Shown here in pieces: positions 17,407-27,094 of a stretch of 45,480 nt of DNA. Source of the stretch: Labilithrix sp. (GTDB taxonomy: Bacteria; Myxococcota_A; Polyangia; Polyangiales; Polyangiaceae). The DNA is taken from assembly GCA_019637105.1 (NCBI GenBank), contig JAHBWF010000049.1, positions 1 to 45,480 on the forward strand, in the 5' to 3' direction. Under the pieces are notes generated by a model, which saw nothing but the letters and a program-made list of their open reading frames with translations, had not been told where the DNA came from and made no database searches. Numbering within the stretch: position 1 is the stretch's first letter; every line of letters begins with the position of its first letter. Position numbers and translations under genes: made by a program.

Positions 17407-20068
17407 TCAATCCTTGATGCCGGCGAGCTGCTTGCACTCGGAGACGCGCGGGTGCGCCGCGGCCTTGCGGGCGCAGCTCCGGTACGACTCGATCGCCTGC
17501 TGCTTCTTGCCCATCGCCTCGTAGGCGGCGCCGAGCGTGAGCCACGCGTCGGCGTTTCCCGGATCTTGCTGCGTGGCGAGGAACGCGAGCTGCGCGGCGC
17601 GGGTCCCCTGCTTCTCGTCCTTGTCCTTGCCCTCGAGGGCTGCGCGGCCTGCGTGATCGACTCCGACGAGAGCCCTGAGGCGGCGGAGGCCGACGCGGGC
17701 GCGCTCGGCGTGGGATCGCCGGTGGGCCGCGGACGCGCGGGGCTTTGCGACGTCCCCGCGCGGCCGCCGGCGCGGCGTCGGTCGCACGGGTGACCGGCGG
17801 AGCTGCCGCCTCGGTCGCGCGGGGCGTCGGCTCGGTCGCGGCGGGCGCGGTCGTCGCTGCCTCGGGTCGCGGCCGGCGCCGTCTCCGGCGCCGCCGTCGC
17901 GGGGGAGCGCCGGAGAGTCCTTCGACGCGACCGCCTCGGTCGGCTCCGGCGTAAGACGGATCGACGGCGCCGCCGCGCTCGTCGGCGTGAGCGGCCGGAT
18001 CGTGAGGCCCTCGCTGTTGTCGCAAAAAGCTGGCCGCGGCAGGCCGAGTGTTCGCGCGAATAGGAGGAGCGCGCCGATGCCCAGCGTCGCGACGGAGAAC
18101 CACGCGACGACCTTCCGGCCGTTCAGGCGCGCGGGGCTCGCGGGATGTACGCTCGCGCGCTCGTTCTCCCACGCCTCTCGGCGGGCGAGCGCGGCTTCTC
18201 GCCCGGCGCGATTTGGCGATTCGACGGCGGGCGCGTCGAGGTGGTTCCCTTCTTCGGGGCGCGCTCGCCCGCTCCGGCGGCGGTGGGCGCGAGCTCGCGT
18301 TCCTCGGTTTCGACTCCTCCGTCCCCGGCTCGAACGCGAGCGAGGACGAGGTCTCGCGAAGACGACGGCGCGGGCGACGTGCCCGGCCGAGGCGCGGCGC
18401 CGGGCTCTTGTTCGTCGGCGCGCCTTCGTCCGCGGATCTAGCGCGGCTTCGCCGTCACGTCCCGGTCCGGCGAGGCCGTCACCACGGGCATCACCGCGGT
18501 CTTCGTCGCCACGGGCGCCGGGACCGTCGTGGCGTCGTTGGCTTCGCCTCGGCGACCGCCGCCTTCGGATCCATCGGCGTCGGCGTCGCGAGGATGATCT
18601 CGCTCGACTCGACGTCCATCGACGCGCCGTCGGCGTCGGTCGTAGCGGCGGACGCGTCCGTCGGATCGGGACGTGGTGTCGGCGGCCTGGCGAGGCCGCG
18701 CTCGCCTCCGCGGCGGTCGAGGTCGGCGCGACCGCCGGCAGCCTGAGCGTCTTGGTTCCCCCGCGCCCTCGCCCGGCCCGCCGCCGCGTGACGGACGTGG
18801 AAGTTTCGTCTTCGATCCCGCTCCCGCGCGGGACGACGATGCGGTGGCACGACCGCGGCCGCGTCCCCGGATGGGTCGGCAGCGGAAGGGCTTCGTCGGT
18901 GACACACTGGCGCGCTCGCCGATGGCTCCTCGGGCGCGAGCGACGCGCTCCCGCCGGGCAGCTCCACCGACCGAGCAGCGGCGTCGGCGCGATCGGGAGG
19001 TCCACGCGCAGCGTCGCCGGCGGGATGCTCGTGCGACCGTTGCGAGCGGCGGCGTGTTCGTCGTGGGAAGCTGACCACCGCCGGCGCCCAGCGCCCGTCT
19101 CCTCCCACGCGGGGACGACGCGGCCGGGGCGGCTGCGTGCCGACGGGCAGAGCAGGCTTCGAAGTAGAGCTACAGCAGCCGAGCGCCGAGAGTCCGAACG
19201 GAGAGTCGTCGACGACCCGGCGAGGGACCGGCGCCCGTCGAGCAGCCGGAGGATGCCGTTCAGCTCGTCGGGGATCCAACGTGCGGTCGAGCAGGCGCTC
19301 GTGGTCGACCTCGAAGACGGTCGTGAGCGGCGGCAGCTGCTCGACCAGGCGCCCCCACTCGTCCGCGCGCCGCATGCCCTCCATGACGAGCGCCGACGTG
19401 GTGACGTCGACGACGTCGTCGCGATCGAGCGGACCGAAGTCGACCTCGAAGTCGGCCTCGCTCCACACGAGCAAGCGATAGACGGCCTCCTCGCCGCGGA
19501 GCGCGCCGACCTCGGCGTCGATGACCTTCCCGTCCTTGAACCAGACGTAGCCGAGCCGCGCGCCGCTCTTGAACGTGATCGATCTCGCTTCCGGCGAGAT
19601 CCGAAGGTCTGGAGGAGATCGACCACGGTCATGTCGTGGATCGATCCGGCGAAGCGCGTGCGGAGCGTCGACGGCTTCTGCGTGGCGATCGCGTCCTGCG
19701 CCCTGCGCGCGAGGACGACGTTCACGCGGGCGAGCAGCTCGCGGACGAAGATGGGCTTCGCGAGGTAGTCCTCGACGCCGAGCTCGAGCCCTCGGATCTT
19801 GTCCTCGACCGAGCGCCAGAAAACGAGGAAGATGACCGGACGCGTGCTCGCTCCGGTCCTTCAACCGGCGGACGAGGGCGTAGCCGTCGAGCTTCGGCAG
19901 CTTGGTGTCGCAGATGACGAGATCGGGCGCCTGCGCGTCGACCACGTCGAGCGCGGCCAGGCCGTCCTCCACGCACGCGACGTTGTAGCCAGCCTTTCGC
20001 AGGCTGACCTCGACGACCCGCAAGCTCCGCGGATCGGCATCGACGAGGAGGATCTTCTTCTTGGCCAC
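17407..20068 (-). pseudogene. Receiver-DUF4388-TM-TPR gene broken by multiple frameshifts
   Basis: Reading across frames gives one coherent protein of about 880 residues. From a GTG at 20068 comes a response-regulator receiver (AKKKILLVDADPRSLRVVE, acceptor Asp in LVICDTKLP, Lys in LAKPIF). A DUF4388 domain follows ([60 protein letters not shown]), then a Thr/Pro/Ala linker, a membrane helix ([16 protein letters not shown]) and a C-terminal TPR ([25 protein letters not shown]). The frame changes near 19855, 19605, 19275, 19213, 19175, 18545 and 17900, each explained by a 1-2 base indel. Codons between breaks are well conserved. Either the gene decayed recently or this stretch is poorly sequenced. 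It lies downstream of a kinase gene on the same strand. Confidence 0.8.
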
Positions 20069-20283
20069 GCGCGCTCGATACAAGCGATTTGGCCTCCGAT
20101 CGGCTTCCGTCAACGTTTCCGCGAGGACTCGTGTGACGATCGACCGGCGAACGTCAAACGTTTCCAGGGGTCCACGAAGTCGTCCGGCCCCCCGCGCGCC
20201 TTTCGACGCCGGCGGCGGGTTTCCGGCGCGGGCTGTGGCCGGCCGCCGAGGCGCTCGACGCGGGCGGAGTGCGCCGCCGGCGG

Positions 20284-21682
20284 GCTCAGCTGGGGTGGCC
20301 GTGGTGAGGCGAGCGCCGTGGGGCGAGGCGCGACCGAGCCGGCCGGGAGCGTCGTCCACCGGCAGCCCTCTGCCTGTGGAGGGGCCCGCCTCCGGCGACG
20401 CTCCGGCTCGCCGCCCCCGCCGCGACGGCGCTGCGCTCGGCGGCGGCGGCGCGACCGACGACGGTGCGTGCGTCGCGCGCGCCGGCGTGACCTCGCGCGC
20501 GGGCGGAGCGGTCGCGGAGACGACGACGGCGACGAGCCCGAGCGCGGCGCAGGCCGCGACGACGCCGGCGACGATCCGTCGCCGCGTCGACGCCGCGAGG
20601 CCCGGGCCCGGCGCTCCTTCGATCCGGGCGGCGGGCCGGTTCACCCTCATCGTCGGCGCGCGCGCCCGCTCGCCCGCGCCGGGGATCGCGCCGGCGTCCT
20701 CGAGGGCGGCCGCCTCGAGCGCCTGCGCGAACGCGGTCATCGACGCGTAGCGCATCGCAGGCTCCTTCTGGAGCGCGCGCGTCACGACGTCCTCGAGCGC
20801 GCCGAGCCGCGCCCCGGCGGGCGGGACCGGCCGCGGAGGCGCCTCGTGGATGTGCTTCGTCAACACGCCCATGTACGTCTCGGCCTGGAACGGCGCGCGG
20901 CCGGTGAGCATCTCGAACAGCACGACGCCGAGCGAGTACACGTCGGCGCGCCCGTCGATCGGCTCACCGCTCGCCTGCTCGGGCGACATGTACGAGGGCG
21001 TCCCGAAGACGATCCCGGGCCGCGTCAGCTTGCTCCCGCCGAGGATCGTCGCGGCGCCGAAGTCGACGACGCGGATGTCCTCTTCGGGCTCCGACCGCCC
21101 CGCGCCGACGAGGAAGACGTTCTCGGGCTTGAGATCGCGATGGATGACGTTCACGGCGTGCGCCGCGGCGAGCGCGTCGGCGATCCGGGCCGCGAGCCGA
21201 GCGGCGCTCGCCGGCGGGAGCGGCCCGCGAGCGCGCAGGCGCGCGGCGAGCGTCTCGCCTTCGAGCAGCTCCATGACGAAGTACGGGCTGCCGTCGGCCA
21301 GCTCGCCGAAGTCGTTGATCGCGACCACCGAAGGGTGATCGATCGCGGCCGTCGCCCTCGCCTCGCGGAGGAAGCGCGCCGTGAGCTCGGCGTCCGTCGA
21401 GAGATCGCGGCGGAGCACCTTCATCGCGAAGCGACGATCGAGCGTCACGTGGCGCACCGCGTACACGGTGCCCATCCCGCCCTCGCCGAGCGGCTCGAGG
21501 ATCTCGTAGCGGCCGTCGACGATCGCGCGCACGCGCGGATCGCCGGCCTTCGTCCACGTGGCCCGCGCGAGCGCGGCGCCGTCGAACGGGCAGAACCTCG
21601 CGTCGACGCCGAAGCGCGCGCCGCACTCGGCGCACCGCTTCACCTCGACGTGGCCGGCCCCGCGCCGGTCAGCTGCCGGCAT
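20284..21682 (-). CDS. Zinc-ribbon Hanks-type Ser/Thr kinase, 3' end uncertain
   Basis: It starts at MPAADRRGAG, overlapping the upstream lipoprotein gene by 14 bp; a GTG just before KRCAECG is an alternative. Residues 17-35 are a zinc ribbon (CAECGARFGVDARFCPFDG). The kinase domain follows with GEGGMGTVY, FAMKVL, HRDLKPEN, DFGAAT and GTPSYMSPEQ, so it should be active. A membrane helix (IVAGVVAACAALGLVAVVVSA) and a Pro-rich tail come next. The reading frame then runs on without a stop into the receiver gene, which is not credible as a protein. A one-base shift would end it at a TGA at 20284-20286, which is the boundary given here. Confidence 0.7.
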
Positions 21683-21944
21683 CTCCCGCGTCTTCGAGCC
21701 CCGGCGCGGGCGGCTCGCCCTCGCTCCCCGAGTCTCGGCTCGCGTCGTCGTCGTCCCCGGGCTCACGGCAGACCCCCGCCGAGCACACCAGAGCGCCGCC
21801 GCAGTCGGAGCTGCGCGTGCACGGCGCGTTCGGGCCGCCCTCGGGATCGCCGAGGTCGCCGCAGCCGGGACCACGCGCGAGCCCGAGCGCGACGAGCGCG
21901 ACCGCTCCGAACGACTGCCGAACCACGACACGAGTGTACCTCAT
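21669..21944 (-). CDS. Small Cys-rich lipoprotein-like protein
   Basis: 91 residues. A signal-like N-terminus (QSFGAVALVALGLARGPGC) is followed by PCTRSSDCGGALVCSAGVC, a four-Cys module with the spacing of the small disulfide domains common on myxobacterial lipoproteins. An Asp/Gly/Glu-rich tail ends the protein. The Cys after LARGPG could be the lipid acceptor, although the motif is not canonical. It overlaps the start of the kinase gene, so the two are probably co-transcribed. Function unknown; a surface or envelope partner of the kinase is only a guess. Confidence 0.65.
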   Translation of the reverse strand: MRYTRVVVRQSFGAVALVALGLARGPGCGDLGDPEGGPNAPCTRSSDCGGALVCSAGVCREPGDDDDASRDSGSEGEPPAPGLEDAGDAGS

Positions 21945-22124
21945 GCCGGCGCGCGCCGAGAGGCGCGAGCGACGCGCCCGCGCGGGCGCGAAATCGCGCC
22001 GCCGGCGCGGCGCGTCGATTCGTCGTTCCCCGCGCCGGGAGGCGCCGCCGGCCCTTGCCGCGGCGCAGCACGAGCGCGGGCGGCCTCTCGGCGGAGCCGG
22101 AGCGGCGACCGCGAAGCCCGAGGC

Positions 22125-23318
22125 TCAGGGGCTCGACGCCGGCGCGCCCGCGGGCGTGCCGCAGCTCGCGCAGAACTTCGCCGCGCCGATCAGCTCGTGC
22201 CCGCAGCCCGTGCAGAACTTCTTGGCCTGCGCGAGCGCCGTCCCGCACTCGGCGCAGAACTTCCCGCCCGGCTGACGCGTGTTGCACTTCGCGCAAGAGA
22301 CGGTCGCGCCGCCGGGGGAGAACTGCGGCGGCGCCGCGACGCCCGGCTGCGGCTGCATCGCGCCCGACATCGCGTTCGCCATGTTCACGCCCAGCGCCAT
22401 CTGGATGCCGGCGCCGGCGACGCCGCCGTCGACGCCGTGCGTGGCCATCCCCTGCCCCGCGCCCATCATCGCCTGGCCGGCGGCGTAGTTGTTGTAGTTG
22501 CCGGCGAGGTTCTGCACGTAGCGCTCGTCCTGCTTGTACTTCTGGTCGAGCTCGAACTGCTTCGCCCGCGCCTGGGCCTCGGCGATCTTCACCCCGCGGT
22601 TCGCCTTCGCGACCTCGGCGTTCGCGGCGACGAGGCGCTGGCGGTCGTCCTCGCTGAAGTTGATGTTGAACTGCCCCATCTGCAGGATGCGGACGCCGAT
22701 GTCCTGCAGGTCCGGCGCGTTGGCGACGAACGCGTTCGAGAGCTTGCTCGTGAGGCTGACGGCCTGCAGCACGCTCTTGCCCTCGACCTCGCAGAGCTCG
22801 CCGAGCGTGGTCTTCACGCCGTTCATGAACAGCCCCTTCACCCAGTGAAGGACCTGGTCGTTGTCACCCTGCGCCGCCTGGCCGGTGTAGCCGATGATGA
22901 AGCGCACGGGATCGGTCACGACGAGCGAGAACTCGCCGAAGATGCGCGGGATGACCTGCTCCTGCGTGAGCGGGTCGATCATGTCGCCGATCGGACCGCC
23001 GAACGGGATGCTGCGCACGGGCGAGGTCTTCACGAAGAAGATCTCGCTGATGAAGACGTCGCCGCCGGTGAACTTGTTGACGATGTTGTTGAGGAACGGG
23101 ATGTTCTGCGTCGACATCGTGTGCCGCCCCGGAGGCAGCACGCCGACGACCTTGCCGTCCTTGAAGAAGACCGCGCACTCGTCGCTGTCGACGGTGAGCT
23201 GCGACCAGAACGGGAAGTTCTGATCGGGGTGCTTGTAGACGATGAGGTGCTTGAAGTGGTCGGGACGCGCAATCATCATCTCGCGCACGCCGTTCCTCAC
23301 GAAATCCATCACGCCCAT
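22125..23318 (-). CDS. SPFH/band-7 domain protein with C-terminal double zinc ribbon
   Basis: 397 residues from MGVMDFVRNGVREMM with an AGGGAG ribosome site. Residues 20-270 form an SPFH domain of the virion-core-protein/YdjI-like class (WSQLTVDSDECAVFFKDGK, LPPGRHTMSTQNIPFL, IFGEFSLVVTDP). A charged helix follows (AEVAKANRGVKIAEAQARAKQFEL), then a Gly/Ala/Met/Gln-rich low-complexity stretch. The tail has two zinc ribbons with four CxxC pairs (CAKC ... CAEC, CTGC ... CASC). Such proteins oligomerise on membranes or protein surfaces. It is divergent from the gene at 23585; no partner is evident. Confidence 0.85.
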   Translation of the reverse strand: MGVMDFVRNGVREMMIARPDHFKHLIVYKHPDQNFPFWSQLTVDSDECAVFFKDGKVVGVLPPGRHTMSTQNIPFLNNIVNKFTGGDVFISEIFFVKTSPVRSIPFGGPIGDMIDPLTQEQVIPRIFGEFSLVVTDPVRFIIGYTGQAAQGDNDQVLHWVKGLFMNGVKTTLGELCEVEGKSVLQAVSLTSKLSNAFVANAPDLQDIGVRILQMGQFNINFSEDDRQRLVAANAEVAKANRGVKIAEAQARAKQFELDQKYKQDERYVQNLAGNYNNYAAGQAMMGAGQGMATHGVDGGVAGAGIQMALGVNMANAMSGAMQPQPGVAAPPQFSPGGATVSCAKCNTRQPGGKFCAECGTALAQAKKFCTGCGHELIGAAKFCASCGTPAGAPASSP

Positions 23319-23584
23319 CGTCGACTCTCCCTCGTTGCGCCGCCTCGTCGGGCGAGGCGTGCGCCCATGAAAACACCAGCAAGCACGAAGGTAAATCCAC
23401 GATCGCGGCTCCGCCAGGCCGCGCTCGCGGCGGCCGCGACGAGGCGACCTCCTGCGCCGGACGGCAGCGAAGCTCCCGCGCGCGACGCCGCCGCGCGTCA
23501 CCCGTTCGGGTGGCGTCCCGCGCCGGGCCGGGGACGCGCGAGAGCTGGCGTGGCCTCGTGCATGCACGTAACCTCGAGGCCGAC

Positions 23585-24766
23585 GTGAGCGTTCCCACCA
23601 TCGATCCGACGACCCTCCCGGCGGCCGCCCAGAAGATCCTCGATCCGTCGGGACCTCCGCAGCTCAAGGCGATGGCCGCCAAGGGCCTCATGCCCGGCGT
23701 CCCGCCCGGCGCGATCCTCGCCGTCGTCGTGATGCTCTCGCTGGGCGCGGGCGGGGAGGCGCACGCCGAGACGGCGAAGAAGACGCTCGAGAAGCTCCCG
23801 CCGCCGCTCATCAACGGCGCGCTCGCGCTCCCGGACCTGCACCCGGCGGTCCTCGACGCGCTCGGCCCGATCTACGCGACCGACGCGGCGATCTCCGAGA
23901 AGGTCCTGCACCACCCGGCGATCGTCGCCGACACGGTCGTCGCCATGGCGGCGGTGGGGACCGAAGGCGTCTGCGAGCTCATCGCGACCAACGAAGAGCG
24001 GATGCTCGCCAACCCGGCGATCATCGAGAAGCTCTACATGAACAAGCACTGCCGCATGTCGACGGCAGATCGCATCCTCGAGCTGGCGGTCCGCAACGAC
24101 ATCGAGCTCGGCATCCCGGCGTTCGCGCAGGCCAAGCAGGCCATCCAGGGCGAGCTCATCGCCGAGCCGACCGAGGAGCCCTCGTTCGACGACACGCAGT
24201 TCCTCGAGGCCGGCCAGAAGGCGCAGGAGCTCCAGCTCGCGGAGGGCGAGGACACCCACGAGCTCAACCCCGAGACCGGTCAGGAGGAGGTCACCGCGAA
24301 GGCGAGGCCGCTCCACGCGGTCTGGGCCGAGATGCGGGCGGCGGCGAAGATCCGGTTCATGAACATCGCCACGCTCAAGAAGTACGACGAGCACGGCAGG
24401 GAGATCGGCGAAGAGCGCTTCGACGTGAAGGCGATCCGCATGCTCGGCATCCGTGACGCGAACCCGCTCGTCGCGGTCTCCGCGCTGGCGACGCCCGGCA
24501 TCAGCGACGCCGAGATCGTCCGCATCGCGGGGCTGCGCAACGTGGCCGAGGACGTCCTCCGCGAGATCGCGATCAACCGCGAGTGGACGCGGCACTACAT
24601 GGTGAAGTTCAACCTCGTCGCCAACCCGCGGACGCCCTTCGGTCACGCGTCCAAGTTCGTTTTGCACCTCCGCGAGAGCGATCTCAAGTCGCTCGCGAAG
24701 AGCAAGGAGGTCAGCGGCGCGATCCAGACCGCGGCCAAGCAGCAGCTCTCACGCAAAGGGAAATGA
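23585..24766 (+). CDS. HEAT-like repeat protein of unknown function
   Basis: About 393 residues from a GTG (VSVPTIDPTTLP); an ATG at 23510 is possible but the added residues look non-coding. It is almost wholly helical, with units such as HPAVLDALGPIYATDAAISEKVLHH, NPAIIEKLYMNKHC and VAEDVLREIAINREW. An acidic segment (PTEEPSFDDTQFLEAGQ) and an HELNPETGQEE loop break the array at about 195-240. The end units (NLVANPRTPFGHASKFV) resemble those in the gene at 8863, suggesting one paralogous family. No membrane segment or catalytic motif is seen. Confidence 0.65.
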   Translation: MSVPTIDPTTLPAAAQKILDPSGPPQLKAMAAKGLMPGVPPGAILAVVVMLSLGAGGEAHAETAKKTLEKLPPPLINGALALPDLHPAVLDALGPIYATDAAISEKVLHHPAIVADTVVAMAAVGTEGVCELIATNEERMLANPAIIEKLYMNKHCRMSTADRILELAVRNDIELGIPAFAQAKQAIQGELIAEPTEEPSFDDTQFLEAGQKAQELQLAEGEDTHELNPETGQEEVTAKARPLHAVWAEMRAAAKIRFMNIATLKKYDEHGREIGEERFDVKAIRMLGIRDANPLVAVSALATPGISDAEIVRIAGLRNVAEDVLREIAINREWTRHYMVKFNLVANPRTPFGHASKFVLHLRESDLKSLAKSKEVSGAIQTAAKQQLSRKGK

Positions 24767-24790
24767 GCCGCGGGGCACGGCGCGCGGCTC
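24765..24790. terminator. Possible bidirectional hairpin between convergent genes
   Basis: GAGCCGCG (24765-24772) pairs with CGCGGCTC (24783-24790) across a 10-nt loop and overlaps the stop codons of both converging genes. There is no T tract, so this may be a Rho-independent brake or just GC-rich chance. Confidence 0.35.
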
Positions 24791-25580
24791 AGCGGCCGAT
24801 GCCCCAGATCTCGCCCGTGGCCCACGTGGCGTCGAGCAGCGAGACGACGACGTGGACGACCTCCTCCGGGGTGCCGAAGCGTCCGAGCTGAGAGCGCGTC
24901 GCGAGGCGGTGCTGCCGGAGCGGATCGGCGTCGGCCTCGGGGTCGGCGACGATGCCGAGCTCGACGATGTTCACGCGGACGTCCGGCGCCAGCTCCACGG
25001 CGAGCGCGCGGAGCCCCGTCTTCACCGCGCCCTTCGCGGTGAGGTACGCGACGTGGTGCTCGTACGGGCGGGTCGTGCCGGCGTCGCCCAGGGCGACCAC
25101 GGCTCCCCTCGCCTTCGCGAGATCGCCGGAGAGGGCGTGGACGAGGAGGAGCGGCGCGATGCAGTGGACGGTCATCGTGCGCTCGAGGTCCTCACGACGG
25201 AGCTCGTCGAACGGCGTCCGCGGGAACGGACCGCACGCGAGCACGATGTCGTCCACGCTCCCGCGCGTCTCCGTCGGCGGCAGCGTCGCGCGGAGGCCCT
25301 CGACGATCTGCGCGACGGCGTCGCGGTGCGTCAGGTCGGCGCACACGAGGTGCGCCGGTCCGCGGCCGCGATCGAGCGACGCCGCGAGCTGTTCGAGCTT
25401 GTTGGGGTCGCGCGCGGTGAGGACGACCTCGTCACCGCGGTCGGCGAGCGCCTCGGCGATCGCGACGCCGAGCCGTCCCGTCGCGCCCACCACGAGGACG
25501 CGCCGCGGCCCGCGCGGGCGCCGGCTCGGGCTCTCCCCCGAAGAGTTCTTCTCGCTGGCGAGCTGGCCGTCCCGGATCAT
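24789..25580 (-). CDS. Short-chain dehydrogenase/reductase (pteridine-reductase-like)
   Basis: 263 residues from MIRDGQLASEK with GAGG upstream. After about 25 extra residues comes a Rossmann fold: VLVVGATGRLG (GxxGxxG dinucleotide site), VVLTARDPNKL with an Arg suited to NADPH, then VCADLTHRDAV. The catalytic YxxxK is YLTAK near residue 190. The Ser normally about 13 residues before the Tyr is replaced (VVALGDAGTTRPYEHHVAY), as in some FolM/pteridine reductases. Substrate unknown. It is divergent from the small gene at 25694. Confidence 0.85.
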   Translation of the reverse strand: MIRDGQLASEKNSSGESPSRRPRGPRRVLVVGATGRLGVAIAEALADRGDEVVLTARDPNKLEQLAASLDRGRGPAHLVCADLTHRDAVAQIVEGLRATLPPTETRGSVDDIVLACGPFPRTPFDELRREDLERTMTVHCIAPLLLVHALSGDLAKARGAVVALGDAGTTRPYEHHVAYLTAKGAVKTGLRALAVELAPDVRVNIVELGIVADPEADADPLRQHRLATRSQLGRFGTPEEVVHVVVSLLDATWATGEIWGIGR

Positions 25581-25693
25581 GGCCTCGGTATACCTCACTT
25601 CCGGCCCACCCGACCGCGCGCCGAGCACCCGAACGCGACCGAGAGCGAAGGATGGTGTCACGCGACCCGATTCGAGTGTAGAAAGGGTGGACA

Positions 25694-25972
25694 ATGAGCG
25701 AGAAGGGCGGCGGGAGCCCGCCGGAGTCACCGCACCTGTCGCATGCGGAGATCACGCAGCTCTGGGCGAAATTCCGGGCGGGTGAGGTCATCCGCTGCCC
25801 GCGGGACACGTCTGGGATGGCGCTCGCCGTCGACGGCGCCGCCAAGGCCTACCGACTCGTCTGTACGCAGTGCGGCCTCGCCTCTCCGTGGTTCGGCACG
25901 ACGCCGAGCGGGCTGGTCTTCCGGAGCCCGCCGCCGACCGTGACCCCGAACGGCGACGCGCACGACGACTGA
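25694..25972 (+). CDS. Small conserved-looking protein with Cys pair
   Basis: 92 residues; the ATG is preceded by AGGGTGG at good spacing. There is a helix (SHAEITQLWAKFRAGEVI), then CPRD ... CTQCG (about residues 35 and 57-60), which could form a half zinc ribbon, and a Pro/Thr/Asp tail. Third positions are strongly G/C, which supports coding. I do not recognise a family. Confidence 0.65.
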   Translation: MSEKGGGSPPESPHLSHAEITQLWAKFRAGEVIRCPRDTSGMALAVDGAAKAYRLVCTQCGLASPWFGTTPSGLVFRSPPPTVTPNGDAHDD

Positions 25973-26069
25973 GGCTCGACCGCGTCGATCTGCGCCCGGA
26001 TGACGCGCGCGCACGGGTCACGCCCCCGCCTCCTTGGGCGGCGCCGGCGGTGGTAGAGACCACGGGGCG

Positions 26070-27026
26070 ATGCTCCCCGCGCCCGCGTTCTACGACGCCT
26101 CCGAGGTCGGCGCCGTCCGCGTCGAGCGCGCCTCGCTCGTCGCCGCGACCGCCGAAGCGTACCGGCGGGCGCACGCGGTCGCTCCGTCGGAGAGCGACAC
26201 GACCCGCGTGGCGGCGTTCGGCATCGACGCCCAGATCGCCTTCTGCAGCCCGGCCGCGAGCATGTTCGTGCCGGGCGCGGTCGACGACTGCCGGCGGACG
26301 CTGGCGTGGCTCTACGGCAACCTGGCGCGGATCACGCGGCTGTTCTTCTCGCTCGACACCCACCACGTCTTCCAGATCTTCCACCCGGCGTGGTGGGTCG
26401 ACGAGCGCGGCGAGCACCCGGCCCCGTTCACGCCGATCACGGCGAGGGACGTCCGCGCGGGCCGCTACCGGGCCGTGACGCGCGCGGCCGAGAGCGCCGA
26501 GTACGTGGAGAAGCTCGAGGCGGGCGGCCGGTACGCCTTGACGATCTGGCCGTACCACGCGCTCGCCGGCGGCGTCGACCACGCGCTCGAGCCGGCGCTG
26601 ATGGAGGCGGCGATCTTCCACTCGCTCGTCCGCTCCGCGCAGCCGCGCTTCGAGCGCAAGGGCGCGCGGGCGCTGACCGAGCGCTACTCGGTCCTCTCGC
26701 CCGAGGTGCGCGAGCTCGGCGGCCGGAGCCTCGGCGCGTTCGCCGCCCCGCTCTTCGACGCGCTGATGCGGTTCGATCGGGTCTACGTCTTCGGCCAGGC
26801 GAAGTCGCACTGCGTGCTCGCGACGCTGCGCGACATGCGAGAGCGCATCGCGGCGGTCGACCCGCGGTGGATGAGCAAGGTCTGGATCCTCGAGGACGCG
26901 ACGAGCCCGGTGCCCGCGCCGGTCTCCCCCGCGCTCGACTTCCCGCGGCTCGCCGACGAGGGGTTCGCCGAGCTCCGCGCCGCCGGGATGAACCTCGCCC
27001 GGACGACCGACCCGATCGCGATCTGA
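26070..27026 (+). CDS. Nicotinamidase/isochorismatase-family cysteine hydrolase
   Basis: 318 residues, longer than typical nicotinamidases (about 210). The fold's catalytic triad can be placed: Asp53 in FGIDAQIAFC, Lys197 in FERKGARALTERYSV and Cys248 in FGQAKSHCV. Candidate metal ligands are Asp96 and His98 (SLDTHH) and His105 (FHPAWW). TIWPYHALAGG matches the WPxH turn of nicotinamidases. Deamidation of nicotinamide to nicotinate is the likeliest reaction. The Nudix regulator 68 bp downstream fits an NAD-salvage role. The extra length lies in the N-terminus and in inserts. Confidence 0.8.
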   Translation: MLPAPAFYDASEVGAVRVERASLVAATAEAYRRAHAVAPSESDTTRVAAFGIDAQIAFCSPAASMFVPGAVDDCRRTLAWLYGNLARITRLFFSLDTHHVFQIFHPAWWVDERGEHPAPFTPITARDVRAGRYRAVTRAAESAEYVEKLEAGGRYALTIWPYHALAGGVDHALEPALMEAAIFHSLVRSAQPRFERKGARALTERYSVLSPEVRELGGRSLGAFAAPLFDALMRFDRVYVFGQAKSHCVLATLRDMRERIAAVDPRWMSKVWILEDATSPVPAPVSPALDFPRLADEGFAELRAAGMNLARTTDPIAI

Positions 27027-27094
27027 TCGCCGGCGGGCGCGACGGCGGCGTTTTCGCGCCCGGGCCGCGCGCCGTTCGGTATCGTCGAGCTCCG

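Noticed and set aside
19799-22657. A plus-strand frame open for 952 codons
   Set aside because: Antisense to the zinc-ribbon kinase and SPFH genes and of shadow composition (Arg/Ala/Pro-rich).
24765-24790. Strong bidirectional terminator
   Set aside because: Kept only as a weak feature: an 8-bp GC stem with no T tract is likely by chance in this composition.
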